A DNA stretch of 64,000 nucleotides. It comes from Bradyrhizobium zhengyangense. GTDB lineage: Bacteria > Pseudomonadota > Alphaproteobacteria > Rhizobiales > Xanthobacteraceae. Under the pieces are notes generated by a model. The model ran no database searches. It was not told where the DNA came from and worked only from the letters and a program-made list of their open reading frames with translations. Location of the stretch: NCBI RefSeq assembly GCF_022012435.1, contig NZ_JAKLUA010000002.1, forward strand, positions 434,001-498,000, given 5' to 3'. A program made the position numbers and the translations under genes. Below are positions 53,399-62,089 of the stretch, piece after piece. Position 1 is the stretch's first letter. Every line of letters starts with the position of its first letter.

Positions 53399-55111
53399 AT
53401 GACGAGTGGGTTGCGCAAGGGTCTGACGAGCTATGGCGATGCCGGCTTCTCGCTGTTCCTGCGCAAGGCGTTCATCAAGGCCATGGGCTATTCCGACGAC
53501 GCGCTGGAGCGTCCGATCGTCGGCATCACCAATACCTATAGCGACTACAATCCCTGTCACGGCAACGTTCCGCAGATCATCGAGGCCGCAAAGCGCGGCG
53601 TGATGCTGTCGGGCGCGATGCCGTTCGTGTTCCCGACCATCTCGATCGCCGAGAGCTTCGCGCATCCGACCTCGATGTACCTGCGCAATCTGATGGCGAT
53701 GGATACCGAGGAGATGATCCGGGCCCAGCCGATGGATTCGGTGATCGTGATCGGCGGCTGCGACAAGACGCTGCCGGCGCAGGTGATGGCCGCGATCAGC
53801 GCCGATTTGCCGACCGTCGTCATTCCCGTCGGGCCCATGGTGGTCGGTCATCACAAGGGCGAGGTGCTGGGCGCCTGCACCGATTGCCGCCGTCTGTGGG
53901 CCAAGTATCGCGCCGGCGAAATGGATGACGCCGAGATCGAGGCGGTAAACGGCCGTCTCGCGCCGTCCGTCGGCACCTGCATGGTGATGGGCACGGCTTC
54001 GACCATGGCCTGCATGATCGAAGCCATGGGCCTGTCGCTGCCGATGAGCGCGACGATTCCGGCGCCGCATGCCGAGCGTTTCCGTCTTGCAGAGGCGAGC
54101 GGTCGGGTCGCGGCGGAGATGGCCAAGACCAAGGGGCCGAAGCCGAGCGAGCTCTTGACGCCGGCGTCATTCAAGAACGCGCAGGTCGTGCTGCAGGCGA
54201 TCGGCGGCTCGACCAACGGCCTGATCCATCTGACCGCGATGGCGCATCGCTCGCCGCATCGGCTCGATCTCGAAGTGTTCGACCAGATCGGCCGCGAGGT
54301 GCCTGTGCTGGTCGATCTCAAGCCGTCGGGCGAGCACTATATGGAGCACTTCCACCACGCCGGCGGTGTGCCGAAACTGCTGGCCCAGCTCGGCGATCTC
54401 GTCGACCTCGATGCGAAGACGATATCGGGCCAGACGCTGCGCGATGTCGTCGCCAATGCAGAGGATGTCCCGGGCCAGGACGCGATCCGCTCGCGCGACA
54501 ATCCGATCAAGAAGGAAGGCGGCCTCGCCATCCTGCACGGCAACCTCGCGCCGCGCGGCGCCGTCATCAAGCAATCGGCTGCGAGCCCGAAGCTGCTGCA
54601 GCATACGGGGCGCGCGGTGGTGTTCGAATCCGTCGAGGACATGACGCTGCGGGTGGATGATCCCGAGCTGGACGTCACGGCCGATGACGTGTTGGTGCTG
54701 CGCAATGCCGGCCCCAAGGGCGCGCCTGGCATGCCCGAGGCCGGCTATCTGCCGATCCCGAAGAAGCTCGCGCGCGGCGGCACCAAGGACATGGTGCGCA
54801 TTTCCGATGCGCGCATGAGCGGCACGGCGTTCGGCACCATCGTTCTCCACATCACGCCGGAATCCGCCGTCGGCGGGCCGCTGGCGCTGGTGAAGAACGG
54901 CGACATGATCAGCCTCGATGTGGCCAAGCGCAGCATCGAGCTCTTGGTTGATGCTGCCGAGCTGGAGCGCCGCCGTGCCCAATTGAAGCCGGCCGCGGCG
55001 CCTGATGAGGCACGCCGAGGCTATGCCTGGCTGTTCAACGAGACCATCATGCAGGCCGACGAGGGCTGCGACTTCGACTTCATGCAGAGGACTGGGAAGA
55101 AGACTGAGTAA
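53399..55111 (+). CDS. IlvD/Edd family dehydratase, sugar-acid dehydratase type
   Basis: 570 residues. Three cysteines that bind the [2Fe-2S] cluster appear in NPCHGN, GGCDKT and GTCMVMGTA. Also ARMSGTAFGTIVLHI and the C-terminal RGYAWLFNETIMQADEGCDFDF, which recalls pentonate/hexonate dehydratases (arabonate or xylonate type) more than IlvD. Dehydrates a sugar acid to a 2-keto-3-deoxy acid. First gene of a unit with the TRAP transporter. AAGGAG 9 bases before the start. Confidence 0.88.
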   Translation: MTSGLRKGLTSYGDAGFSLFLRKAFIKAMGYSDDALERPIVGITNTYSDYNPCHGNVPQIIEAAKRGVMLSGAMPFVFPTISIAESFAHPTSMYLRNLMAMDTEEMIRAQPMDSVIVIGGCDKTLPAQVMAAISADLPTVVIPVGPMVVGHHKGEVLGACTDCRRLWAKYRAGEMDDAEIEAVNGRLAPSVGTCMVMGTASTMACMIEAMGLSLPMSATIPAPHAERFRLAEASGRVAAEMAKTKGPKPSELLTPASFKNAQVVLQAIGGSTNGLIHLTAMAHRSPHRLDLEVFDQIGREVPVLVDLKPSGEHYMEHFHHAGGVPKLLAQLGDLVDLDAKTISGQTLRDVVANAEDVPGQDAIRSRDNPIKKEGGLAILHGNLAPRGAVIKQSAASPKLLQHTGRAVVFESVEDMTLRVDDPELDVTADDVLVLRNAGPKGAPGMPEAGYLPIPKKLARGGTKDMVRISDARMSGTAFGTIVLHITPESAVGGPLALVKNGDMISLDVAKRSIELLVDAAELERRRAQLKPAAAPDEARRGYAWLFNETIMQADEGCDFDFMQRTGKKTE

Positions 55112-55180
55112 AGGCTGATCAACACTTGAACGAGCGCCGAGACCGCTGAAGGCGGCGGGCGATAAACACAGGGGGAGACG

Positions 55181-56176
55181 ATGATTGCACGATCCTTGCG
55201 TGGGTTGGCGGCTGCGGCCGCCATGCTGTTCGTCACGGGCGCCGGGGCACAGGAGGTGAAGCATTATCGCTTTGCCTATGACCAGCCCCGCAACACCGGC
55301 TATTCGATCGCCGGCGACCTCTTTGCCGACAAGCTCAAGGAATTGAGCAAAGGCACCATGATCATCGACCAGTATCCCGGCGCGCAGCTCGGGCAGGAGC
55401 CGCAGGTGCTCCAGCTCGTGAAAGCCGGCGACGTCGAATTCTCCATCGTCTCCTCGGCCAACACCGCGACCATCTCGCCGCAGGCAGGCGTGATGTCGCT
55501 GCACTATCTGTTCCGCGACGAACAGCATGTCGTCAAGGGGCTCGCCGACCCCCGCGTGTTCGAAGCGCTCAAGACGATGATCGAGGAGACCACGCAGGGC
55601 CTGCATCTCATCGGCACGGGTTCGCAGGGCGTGCGCCACATGTACTCCAAGAAGGAGATCCACAATGTGGCTGATATCAAGGGCCTGAAGGTCCGTGTGC
55701 AAGCGACCGCCACCGAAGACACCATGTTCCCGGCCTACGGCGCCCAGACCGTGCACATGCCGTTCGGCAGCGTCTACACCTCGTTGCAGACCGGCGTGGT
55801 CGACGTCGCCGAGAACAGCATCAATGTCTATCTCGTCAACAAGCATTACGAGGTCGCCCCGGTGCTGAACATCACCGAGCACGAGGCCAACAACGCGCTG
55901 GTGTTCGTCTCCGACAAGCTCTGGCAGAGCCTCTCGGCCGAACAGAAGGGATGGGTGCAGACCGCGGCCAACGAGATCAGCACCAAGGAGCCGGCGAAGG
56001 CATTCGACCTCGAGCGCAGCGCGGCCGAGAAGCTGAAGAAGATGGGCGTCAAGATCGTGGATAACGTCGACAAGAAGAGCTTTACAGCGATCGCCGATCC
56101 CTATCTGGACAAGCTCGCCAAGGAGCTCGGCCCGCATGCCGAGAAGATCAAGGATCTGATCCGGTCCATTAATTAG
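55181..56176 (+). CDS. TRAP transporter substrate-binding protein, DctP type
   Basis: 331 residues. Signal peptide LAAAAAMLFVTGAGA. DctP pattern: GDLFADKLKELSKGTMIIDQYPGAQLGQE, the KGLKVRVQATATEDTMF segment with the carboxylate-binding Arg, and GVVDVAENSI. Binds an acid substrate in the periplasm for the two permease subunits encoded next. Ribosome site GGGGGAGACG. Gene follows the dehydratase by 69 bases. Confidence 0.92.
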   Translation: MIARSLRGLAAAAAMLFVTGAGAQEVKHYRFAYDQPRNTGYSIAGDLFADKLKELSKGTMIIDQYPGAQLGQEPQVLQLVKAGDVEFSIVSSANTATISPQAGVMSLHYLFRDEQHVVKGLADPRVFEALKTMIEETTQGLHLIGTGSQGVRHMYSKKEIHNVADIKGLKVRVQATATEDTMFPAYGAQTVHMPFGSVYTSLQTGVVDVAENSINVYLVNKHYEVAPVLNITEHEANNALVFVSDKLWQSLSAEQKGWVQTAANEISTKEPAKAFDLERSAAEKLKKMGVKIVDNVDKKSFTAIADPYLDKLAKELGPHAEKIKDLIRSIN

Positions 56177-56200
56177 GGCAACCGCGCGGGCGCTTATCTG

Positions 56201-56323
56201 CGTCGTCCCGGCGAAAGCCGGGACCCATAACCACAGAATTGAGTTTGGCGAAGACTTGGAGTCGCCAGCTCGCGCAACAACTCCCTTTCGGGGTTATGGG
56301 TCCCGGCTTTCGCCGGGACGACG
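56201..56323. repeat. double-hairpin palindromic repeat, family B, copy 2, inside the TRAP operon
   Basis: Two perfect 32-base inverted arms (56201–56232 and 56292–56323), each a hairpin TCCCGGC-GAAA-GCCGGGA or its complement, spacer 59 bases. The right arm ends just where the dctQ ribosome site (GGAGAGG) begins. Confidence 0.88.
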
Positions 56324-56332
56324 GAGAGGTGG

Positions 56333-56911
56333 ATGCCCATCGCCGACAAGCTCGTACTCCAACGTCAGCGTCATCTGAAATGGCGCTGGCTCGACTGGCT
56401 CGAGCTCGCGCTCATGATCCTCTGTGGCGCGCTGTGCTTCGGCTTCTCGCTGTCGGTGACCGCCGACATCGTCACCCGCACCATCGGCCATCCCTGGCTA
56501 TGGCTTCAGGAAGTCACCTCGACGCTTTTCATTTATGCGATCTTCATCGGGACGGCCGTGGCGACGCGTCGCAACGATCACCTCTATCTCACCGCGATCT
56601 CCGAGGCGATGCATGGCACGCCCCGGATCATCGTCGAAATCATCATCCGTCTCATCGTCCTCGCCGTCGCCTTCTGCCTGATCTGGTACGGCTACCAGAA
56701 CTATCTTCGCGGCTTCGGCAGCTTCCGCCTGCCGTCGGGCACGCCGATCGCCTCGCTCTACGCCATCATTCCGCTGTCCGGCATCCTGATCGGCCTGTTC
56801 ACCATCGAGCAGCTCGTCAACGGCCTGCGCAATGGGTTTGATCATCCAGAGCCGCCCGATGAGGACGCTGCGCCTGTTGTGACCGAAGCGCAGGTGAGGG
56901 CGCAGCCGTGA
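56333..56911 (+). CDS. TRAP transporter small permease, DctQ type
   Basis: 192 residues with four predicted membrane helices (for example LALMILCGALCFGFSLSV and IPLSGILIGLFTIEQLV). The VTSTLFIYAIFIGTAVATRRNDH segment is the DctQ core motif. It forms the membrane complex with the large permease. GGAGAGGTGG before the ATG directly follows the family B repeat. Overlaps the next gene by 4 bases. Confidence 0.9.
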   Translation: MPIADKLVLQRQRHLKWRWLDWLELALMILCGALCFGFSLSVTADIVTRTIGHPWLWLQEVTSTLFIYAIFIGTAVATRRNDHLYLTAISEAMHGTPRIIVEIIIRLIVLAVAFCLIWYGYQNYLRGFGSFRLPSGTPIASLYAIIPLSGILIGLFTIEQLVNGLRNGFDHPEPPDEDAAPVVTEAQVRAQP

Positions 56912-58248
56912 GCGCACCCATCGTCCTCGCGTTGATGTCGATCTGCTTCCTGTCGTTCGGCTATCTCGGCGTGCCCGTGCCGTTCTCGCTGATGGCAGGC
57001 GTCTTCGTCGGCGCGTTTCTGTCTGATGTCTCGCTCGCCGCGATCATTCAGAAGATTTTTGACGGCGTCGATTCCGAGGCGTTGCTCGCCATTCCGTTCT
57101 TCCTGCTGGTGGGCGAGCTCATGAGCTCGGCCAACGTGGTGGTACGAATAGCCAATCTTTCGGTGTCCTTGGTCGGGCACATCAGGGGCGGCCTGTCGCA
57201 GGTGGTGGTTGTCTTCAGCATGTTCTTCTCGGAGATGTCCGGCTCGACCACGGCCGACGTCGCCGTGATGAGCCGCGCGCTCGGCGGCCCGATGAGGCGC
57301 GAGGGCTACGAGCCCGCCTTCATCGCCGCGATCATCGCCTCCGCCTCGACCATCGCTGCGCTGGTGCCGCCGAGCATCACCGCGGTGGTCTATGGCGCGG
57401 TCGGCAACGTCTCGATTGCCGGCCTGTTCATGGCCGGCGTGGTGCCCGGCCTGATGATCGGGTTCGGCCTGATGATCTATTGCTATTTCTTCGGTCCTTC
57501 GGGCCTGCGCAAGCCGCGCGCGCCTTTGCGACAGGTGGTGTTCGCGGCGGGCGATGCGGCCCTGCCGCTGATGATCCCGGTGATCCTGTTAGGCGGCATT
57601 TTGACCGGCTGGTTCACGCCGACGGAAGCCGGCGTCGTCGCCGTGGTCTGGATCATCCTGGTCGTGATCCCCGCGCTCAACCGCGGGCACTTCAGGAAAA
57701 TCCCGTACGATTTTTGCCTCGCCGGCCTGATCTTCTCGCTGCCCCTGATCACCATCGGCGCCGCCAATGCCTTCGGCTGGATGCTCGCCTATTTGCGCGG
57801 CGCGAGCTACATCGCCGACATGATCACCTCGATCGCCGGCAACGATCCGCACCTGATCATGCTGCTGATGGTGCTGCTGTTCACGGTGGTCGGCGACTTC
57901 ATCGAGCCGGTGCCCACCATCATCATCTTCATGCCGCTGGTGAACGCACTGACGGAGGCCGGCGACATCAATGGTGTCCACATGGGCGTTGTGCTTATCG
58001 CTACGCTCGCCTTCGGCCTGATCACGCCGCCCTATGGTCTGGTGCTGTTGATGGCCTCGAAATTCGTCGGCGTCAGCTTTGCCAAGGCGCTGCGCGCGGC
58101 GCTGCCGATCTATGTCGTGTTCTTCGCCACCATCGCGTTTGCGATCTATTTCCCCAGCGTGGTGCTGTGGCTGCCGCAGCACGTGCTCCCCGAGTCGGTC
58201 GGCTGCTTCAGGTCGCCGGCGGGGACGGGCTATATTTGTCCTAAGTGA
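56908..58248 (+). CDS. TRAP transporter large permease, DctM type
   Basis: 446 residues, about twelve helices. DctM motifs: FFSEMSGSTTADVAVMSRALGGPM, ASASTIAALVPPSITAVVYG, and GWFTPTEAGVVAVV; the C-terminal LMASKFVGVSFAKALRAALP is typical. Sodium-driven import channel. GTG start overlapping the dctQ stop. Its last 8 bases overlap the end of the convergent phosphatase gene. Confidence 0.93.
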   Translation: MSAPIVLALMSICFLSFGYLGVPVPFSLMAGVFVGAFLSDVSLAAIIQKIFDGVDSEALLAIPFFLLVGELMSSANVVVRIANLSVSLVGHIRGGLSQVVVVFSMFFSEMSGSTTADVAVMSRALGGPMRREGYEPAFIAAIIASASTIAALVPPSITAVVYGAVGNVSIAGLFMAGVVPGLMIGFGLMIYCYFFGPSGLRKPRAPLRQVVFAAGDAALPLMIPVILLGGILTGWFTPTEAGVVAVVWIILVVIPALNRGHFRKIPYDFCLAGLIFSLPLITIGAANAFGWMLAYLRGASYIADMITSIAGNDPHLIMLLMVLLFTVVGDFIEPVPTIIIFMPLVNALTEAGDINGVHMGVVLIATLAFGLITPPYGLVLLMASKFVGVSFAKALRAALPIYVVFFATIAFAIYFPSVVLWLPQHVLPESVGCFRSPAGTGYICPK

Positions 58249-58822
58249 TCAGCTGCTCGATGCTCCATTGCGCATCGTCGCAGACATAGCGAAACGGCAT
58301 GCCGTGACTGTTCTTGAAGTAGCTGCCGGAGAGCGCGTTCGCCATGCCCTGCATCACCGCGTCATGGCAGACGAACAGCAGATTATCGCTCGGATAACGA
58401 TCGAGCCAGTTAGCCACACAGCGTAGTGAGCGTTCGGCCATGGCGTCCCAGGCCTCGCCGTCGGCGGGCAGGATCGAGACCAGCCCCGTCGCCGAATTGA
58501 CGCCGTGCTTGATCATCAGGTCGCGCACGGGACGGCCCTCGAAGCTGCCGAAATCGAGCTCGATGATGCTGGCATCGATCGAGAGCGGTACCGCGATCGC
58601 ATCCGCGATGATTTCGGCCGTTTTGGCCGCACGCACCAGCGGGCTTGCGACGATGCGGCTGATGCCGACACCGCGCAACAAGCTTGCAGCCTCGTGCGCC
58701 TGCTTGAGACCGTCCTCATTCAGCGGATTGTCGGTCCGGCCCTGAAACAGTCCCTGCCGATTCCAGTCGGTCGCGCCGTGACGCAGGCCGCAGAACGAGC
58801 GCGACGGCCTGAGTGGGCTCAC
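58241..58822 (-). CDS. histidine phosphatase (phosphoglycerate mutase-like) family protein
   Basis: 193 residues. Catalytic LRHGATDWNRQGLFQGRTDNPL near the start (nucleophile His in RHG), Glu in ELDFGSFEG and the second His in VCHDAVMQGM. Removes phosphate from a small metabolite. GTG start overlaps the stop of the enoyl-CoA hydratase gene (GTGA), so the two are coupled. An open frame extends upstream within that gene but lacks family similarity. Confidence 0.85.
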   Translation of the reverse strand: MSPLRPSRSFCGLRHGATDWNRQGLFQGRTDNPLNEDGLKQAHEAASLLRGVGISRIVASPLVRAAKTAEIIADAIAVPLSIDASIIELDFGSFEGRPVRDLMIKHGVNSATGLVSILPADGEAWDAMAERSLRCVANWLDRYPSDNLLFVCHDAVMQGMANALSGSYFKNSHGMPFRYVCDDAQWSIEQLIT

Positions 58823-59613
58823 TTGCTCTTGCTCGTGAACTTCTTCACGGCGATACGGAACTCCTCCGTGTTCATCGCCATGATGATCTTGTGCTCCTCG
58901 GCATCGAGCTGCTGTTTTACGGGCGTAGTCGCGGCCGCATAGACCAGCGACCTGGTGCCTGATATCGCCGCCGCCGGGTTTTGCGCGAGGCGCTCGGCGA
59001 GCTGTCGCGTCGCTGCTTTCAACTCGGTCGCCGGAACGGTCTTGACGACGAGGCCCCATTCATAGGCCTGCTGCGCGGTAAAATTGTCCTCGGCGAGAAA
59101 AATCTGCAGCGCGCGGCGCGAGCCGACCGTGCCGACGATCCCGACGGTCGAGCCGCCATCCGGTGACACGCCGATCTTGGCATAGGCCGGCGTGAACTTG
59201 GCGTCGTCAGCGGCGATGCAGAGATCGGTGACGAAGGCGAGGCCCATGCCGGCGCCGGCGGCCGAGCCGTGCACGCTGGACAGCGAGATCTTTGGCATGC
59301 GCCTGAGGATCTCGATGAAGGCATGATAGTGCTTGAGGAGTTCGCCGACGACCGGCGTCACATTGTTGGCTTCGGCCGCAGCACCAATCGTCTGGAGATC
59401 GCCGCCGGCGGAGAAGGCGCGGCCTTCGCCCTCGATCACCACGACCTTGATGGCGTCGTCGCCTTCAATATAGGCCGCGAGCTGCTCGAGCCTCTCGGCG
59501 ATCGCGAGGTTGACCGAGTTGAACGCGGCGGGACGGTTGAGCGTGATCGTTGCGATCGCACCCTCGATCCGCAGCAGCGCGGGATCGTCGGGTTTTGAGA
59601 CAGGAGCTGTCAT
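58819..59613 (-). CDS. enoyl-CoA hydratase/isomerase family protein
   Basis: 264 residues. Crotonase motifs: IATITLNRPAAFNSVN, GEGRAFSAGGDLQ and SSVHGSAAGAGMGLAFVTDL forming the oxyanion hole, and GVSPDGGSTVGI. The acid/base glutamates of classical hydratases are not obvious, so an isomerase or PaaG-like role is possible. First gene of a two-gene minus-strand unit with the phosphatase. Confidence 0.88.
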   Translation of the reverse strand: MTAPVSKPDDPALLRIEGAIATITLNRPAAFNSVNLAIAERLEQLAAYIEGDDAIKVVVIEGEGRAFSAGGDLQTIGAAAEANNVTPVVGELLKHYHAFIEILRRMPKISLSSVHGSAAGAGMGLAFVTDLCIAADDAKFTPAYAKIGVSPDGGSTVGIVGTVGSRRALQIFLAEDNFTAQQAYEWGLVVKTVPATELKAATRQLAERLAQNPAAAISGTRSLVYAAATTPVKQQLDAEEHKIIMAMNTEEFRIAVKKFTSKSK

Positions 59614-59810
59614 TGGAATAATCCCCGGCTAGAGGTCCGTTGCTGCAACTAAATCGCAGAAGGCGAGGGGAGACAATCCCCGGCCGCCAGCGCCCCGGCC
59701 CTTGCGCCGCGCCGAATGATCGGCTCAAATGGGCGGCCTTCGTTTAGGGACGGACACGAGCGCCGGCTCCTCCTAGGCTAGCCAAGCCATCTTTAGCGAG
59801 AGGAGACGAC

Positions 59811-59852
59811 ATGGGTGATGCTCGTGTCTTGAAGAAATGGGCTGTCCAATGA
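59811..59852 (+). CDS. 13-residue upstream mini-ORF coupled to the flavoprotein gene
   Basis: ATG directly after a strong GAGAGGAGACGAC ribosome site encodes MGDARVLKKWAVQ and stops with TGA. That TGA overlaps the ATG of the following gene (ATGA). The downstream gene has no good ribosome site of its own, so ribosomes probably terminate here and reinitiate. Candidate leader peptide; not proven to be translated. Confidence 0.5.
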   Translation: MGDARVLKKWAVQ

Positions 59853-61069
59853 CTGATGGTCCTGTGATCATTGTCGGCGCCGGCCATGGTGGCTACCAGG
59901 TCGCTGCGTCGCTGCGGCAGGCGGGTTTTGCGCAGCGCATCTGCCTGATCAATGACGAGGCGCATCTACCCTATCAGCGACCGCCGCTGTCCAAGGCCTA
60001 CATCAAGGGCTCGGCCGGGCCCGACAGCCTGATGTTCCGCCCCGAGAAATTCTACCAGGACCAGAAGATCGAGCTGATCTCGGGGCGCGCCGTCTCGATC
60101 GACCGCGCTGCACGAAAAGTGCTGCTCGCCCCGGGCGAGACGCTTCCTTATGGCCATCTCGTGCTGGCCACAGGCGCGCGCAACCGTCTGCTCGATCTGC
60201 CCAACGCCAATCTGCCCGACGTGAAATACCTTCGCATCCTCGACGAGAGCGAGGCGCTGCGCCAGATCATGCCGACGAAGACGCGGGTCGTGGTGATCGG
60301 TGCCGGCTTCATCGGCCTCGAGTTCGCCGCCACGGCGCGGATCAAGGGCCTGGAAGTGGACGTGCTCGAGCTTGCCCCGCGCGTGATGGCGCGCGCAGTG
60401 ACCGCGGAGGTCTCCGAGTATTTCCAGGCGCGGCATCGTGAAGCCGGCATCCGCATTCACCTCGGTGTGCAGGCAACCTCGATCGGGGCCGAGAACGGCA
60501 AGGTCACCGGCGTCAGTCTCAGTGACGGCCGGCATCTGCCTGCCGATCTCGTCGTCGTCGGCGTCGGCGTGCTGCCGAACATCGAGCTTGCAGCCGAGGC
60601 GAGGCTCCCTGTTGCCGCCGGCATCATCGTCGACGAATATCTGTCGACGGCCGATCCCGATATCTCGGCGATCGGCGATTGCGCGCTGTTCGCGAGTCAG
60701 CGCTTCGGCGGTTCGTTGCGGCTGGAATCGGTGCAGAACGCCACCGACCACGCCCGTTGTGTGGCGGCGCGGCTGACCGGCGACAAGAAGCCTTACGACG
60801 GCCATCCCTGGTTCTGGAGCGACCAGGGCGACGACAAGCTCCAGATCGCCGGCCTCACCACCGGCTATGACCGCGTGGTGCTGCGCGGCGATCCCGCAAG
60901 GAAGGCGTTCTCCGCGTTCTGCTATCACGGCGACAGACTGCTCGGCATCGAATCGATCAACCGAGCCGGCGATCACATGTTCGGCCGCCGCTTGCAGGCG
61001 ATGGACCGCTCGATCACGCCCGAGCAGGCTGCCGATGAAAGTTTTGATCTGAAGAGCGCGCTGGCGTGA
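59849..61069 (+). CDS. FAD/NAD(P)-dependent oxidoreductase, ferredoxin/rubredoxin reductase type
   Basis: 406 residues. FAD motif VIIVGAGHGGYQVAASLRQ, NAD(P)H motif VVVIGAGFIGLEFAATA near residue 145, second FAD motif DISAIGDCALFAS, and a C-terminal reductase domain (WFWSDQGDDKLQIAGL). This is the class that feeds electrons to ferredoxins of cytochrome P450 and ring-hydroxylating oxygenases. No ferredoxin gene is nearby. The ATG overlapping the mini-ORF stop is preferred over the in-frame ATG at 59837. Confidence 0.88.
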   Translation: MTDGPVIIVGAGHGGYQVAASLRQAGFAQRICLINDEAHLPYQRPPLSKAYIKGSAGPDSLMFRPEKFYQDQKIELISGRAVSIDRAARKVLLAPGETLPYGHLVLATGARNRLLDLPNANLPDVKYLRILDESEALRQIMPTKTRVVVIGAGFIGLEFAATARIKGLEVDVLELAPRVMARAVTAEVSEYFQARHREAGIRIHLGVQATSIGAENGKVTGVSLSDGRHLPADLVVVGVGVLPNIELAAEARLPVAAGIIVDEYLSTADPDISAIGDCALFASQRFGGSLRLESVQNATDHARCVAARLTGDKKPYDGHPWFWSDQGDDKLQIAGLTTGYDRVVLRGDPARKAFSAFCYHGDRLLGIESINRAGDHMFGRRLQAMDRSITPEQAADESFDLKSALA

Positions 61070-61076
61070 TCTCTCC

Positions 61077-61154
61077 GTCATTGCGAGCGCAGGGAAGCAA
61101 TCCAGAGTCTTTCCGCGGAGGCAGTCTGGATTGCTTCGCTGCGCTCGCAATGAC
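61077..61154. repeat. palindromic intergenic repeat, family A, copy 3
   Basis: GTCATTGCGAG, GAAGCAATCCAGA, centre, TCTGGATTGCTTC, CTCGCAATGAC, slightly shorter than the other copies. Occupies nearly all of the gap between the convergent flavoprotein and ribokinase genes. Confidence 0.88.
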
Positions 61155-61165
61155 GGGAGTATTGC

Positions 61166-62071
61166 CTAAAGCACCGCCGCCACCTCCGCGGCCGTCGGCA
61201 TCGACGGCCCCGCGCCCATCCGCTGCACGCTGATCGAGGCGGCGGCGTTGGCGAAGTCGAGGGCGGCGCGCAGAGGTACGCCATCGGCGAGCTGAGAGGC
61301 GAGTGCGCCGACAAAACAGTCGCCGGCGCCTGTGGTGTCGACCGCTTTCACCACACGGCCGGGCACCGCGAGCTCCTCACTGGCAGCGAGCGCGAGGACG
61401 CCGCGTTTGCCGAGTGTGACGCAGATCGTCTGGTCCGCGCGCGCCTGAAGTTGTCGCGCGACGGCGATGATCTTTGTGGCGTCATCGCTATCGGTGAGCT
61501 CAGTGCCGGCGAGAAAGCCGAGTTCGGTCTCGTTCAGCACGAGGATATCGACCAGCGCGAGCAGCTCGGGCGACATCTTTTGCGCGGGCGCCGGATTAAG
61601 CAGCGTTGTCGCTCCGGCGCTGCGAGCCCGCTGGAAGAACGCGGCAATCGTCGGCAGCGGAATTTCGAACTGGCTGACAGCGACGTCATCCATGGCCAGC
61701 GGCGTATCCGCGACATCCTCCGCGCTGACCAGAGCATTGCTGCCGGGAATGACGACGATCGTGTTGTCGGAAGCCGCAACCGTAATGATCGCGGTGCCGC
61801 TATGCGTGTCGGCATCGCGCAACGAGCCGAGATCGACGCCCTGCGCGGCGAGGAACGTCCGAAGCTCGGTCCCGAACGCATCTTTGCCAAGCCGCCCGAT
61901 CAGCGTCGTCTTCGCGCCAAGTCTGGCAGCCGCGACCGCCTGGTTCGCGCCCTTGCCGCCTGGAAAATACAGCACCTCGCGGCCCGCGACGGTCTCGCCG
62001 ACTTTTGGGTGGCGATCGGCGGTCGCCACCACATCCATGTTGATGCTGCCGGCGACGAAGACGCGCCCCAT
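61166..62071 (-). CDS. rbsK: ribokinase-type PfkB sugar kinase
   Basis: 301 residues. N-terminal VAGSINMDVVATADRHPKVGET, GGKGANQAVAAARLGA and the C-terminal PfkB signature DTTGAGDCFVGALA with catalytic Asp. All match ribokinase, which phosphorylates D-ribose at O5. No ribose transporter is in view. Follows another PfkB kinase gene by 18 bases on the same strand. Confidence 0.86.
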   Translation of the reverse strand: MGRVFVAGSINMDVVATADRHPKVGETVAGREVLYFPGGKGANQAVAAARLGAKTTLIGRLGKDAFGTELRTFLAAQGVDLGSLRDADTHSGTAIITVAASDNTIVVIPGSNALVSAEDVADTPLAMDDVAVSQFEIPLPTIAAFFQRARSAGATTLLNPAPAQKMSPELLALVDILVLNETELGFLAGTELTDSDDATKIIAVARQLQARADQTICVTLGKRGVLALAASEELAVPGRVVKAVDTTGAGDCFVGALASQLADGVPLRAALDFANAAASISVQRMGAGPSMPTAAEVAAVL

Positions 62072-62089
62072 GATATGCCCTTGCGAAAT

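Noticed and set aside
54167..56137. Minus-strand frame of 656 codons opposite the dehydratase and DctP genes
   Set aside because: Shadow composition; both genes on the other strand carry full family motifs.
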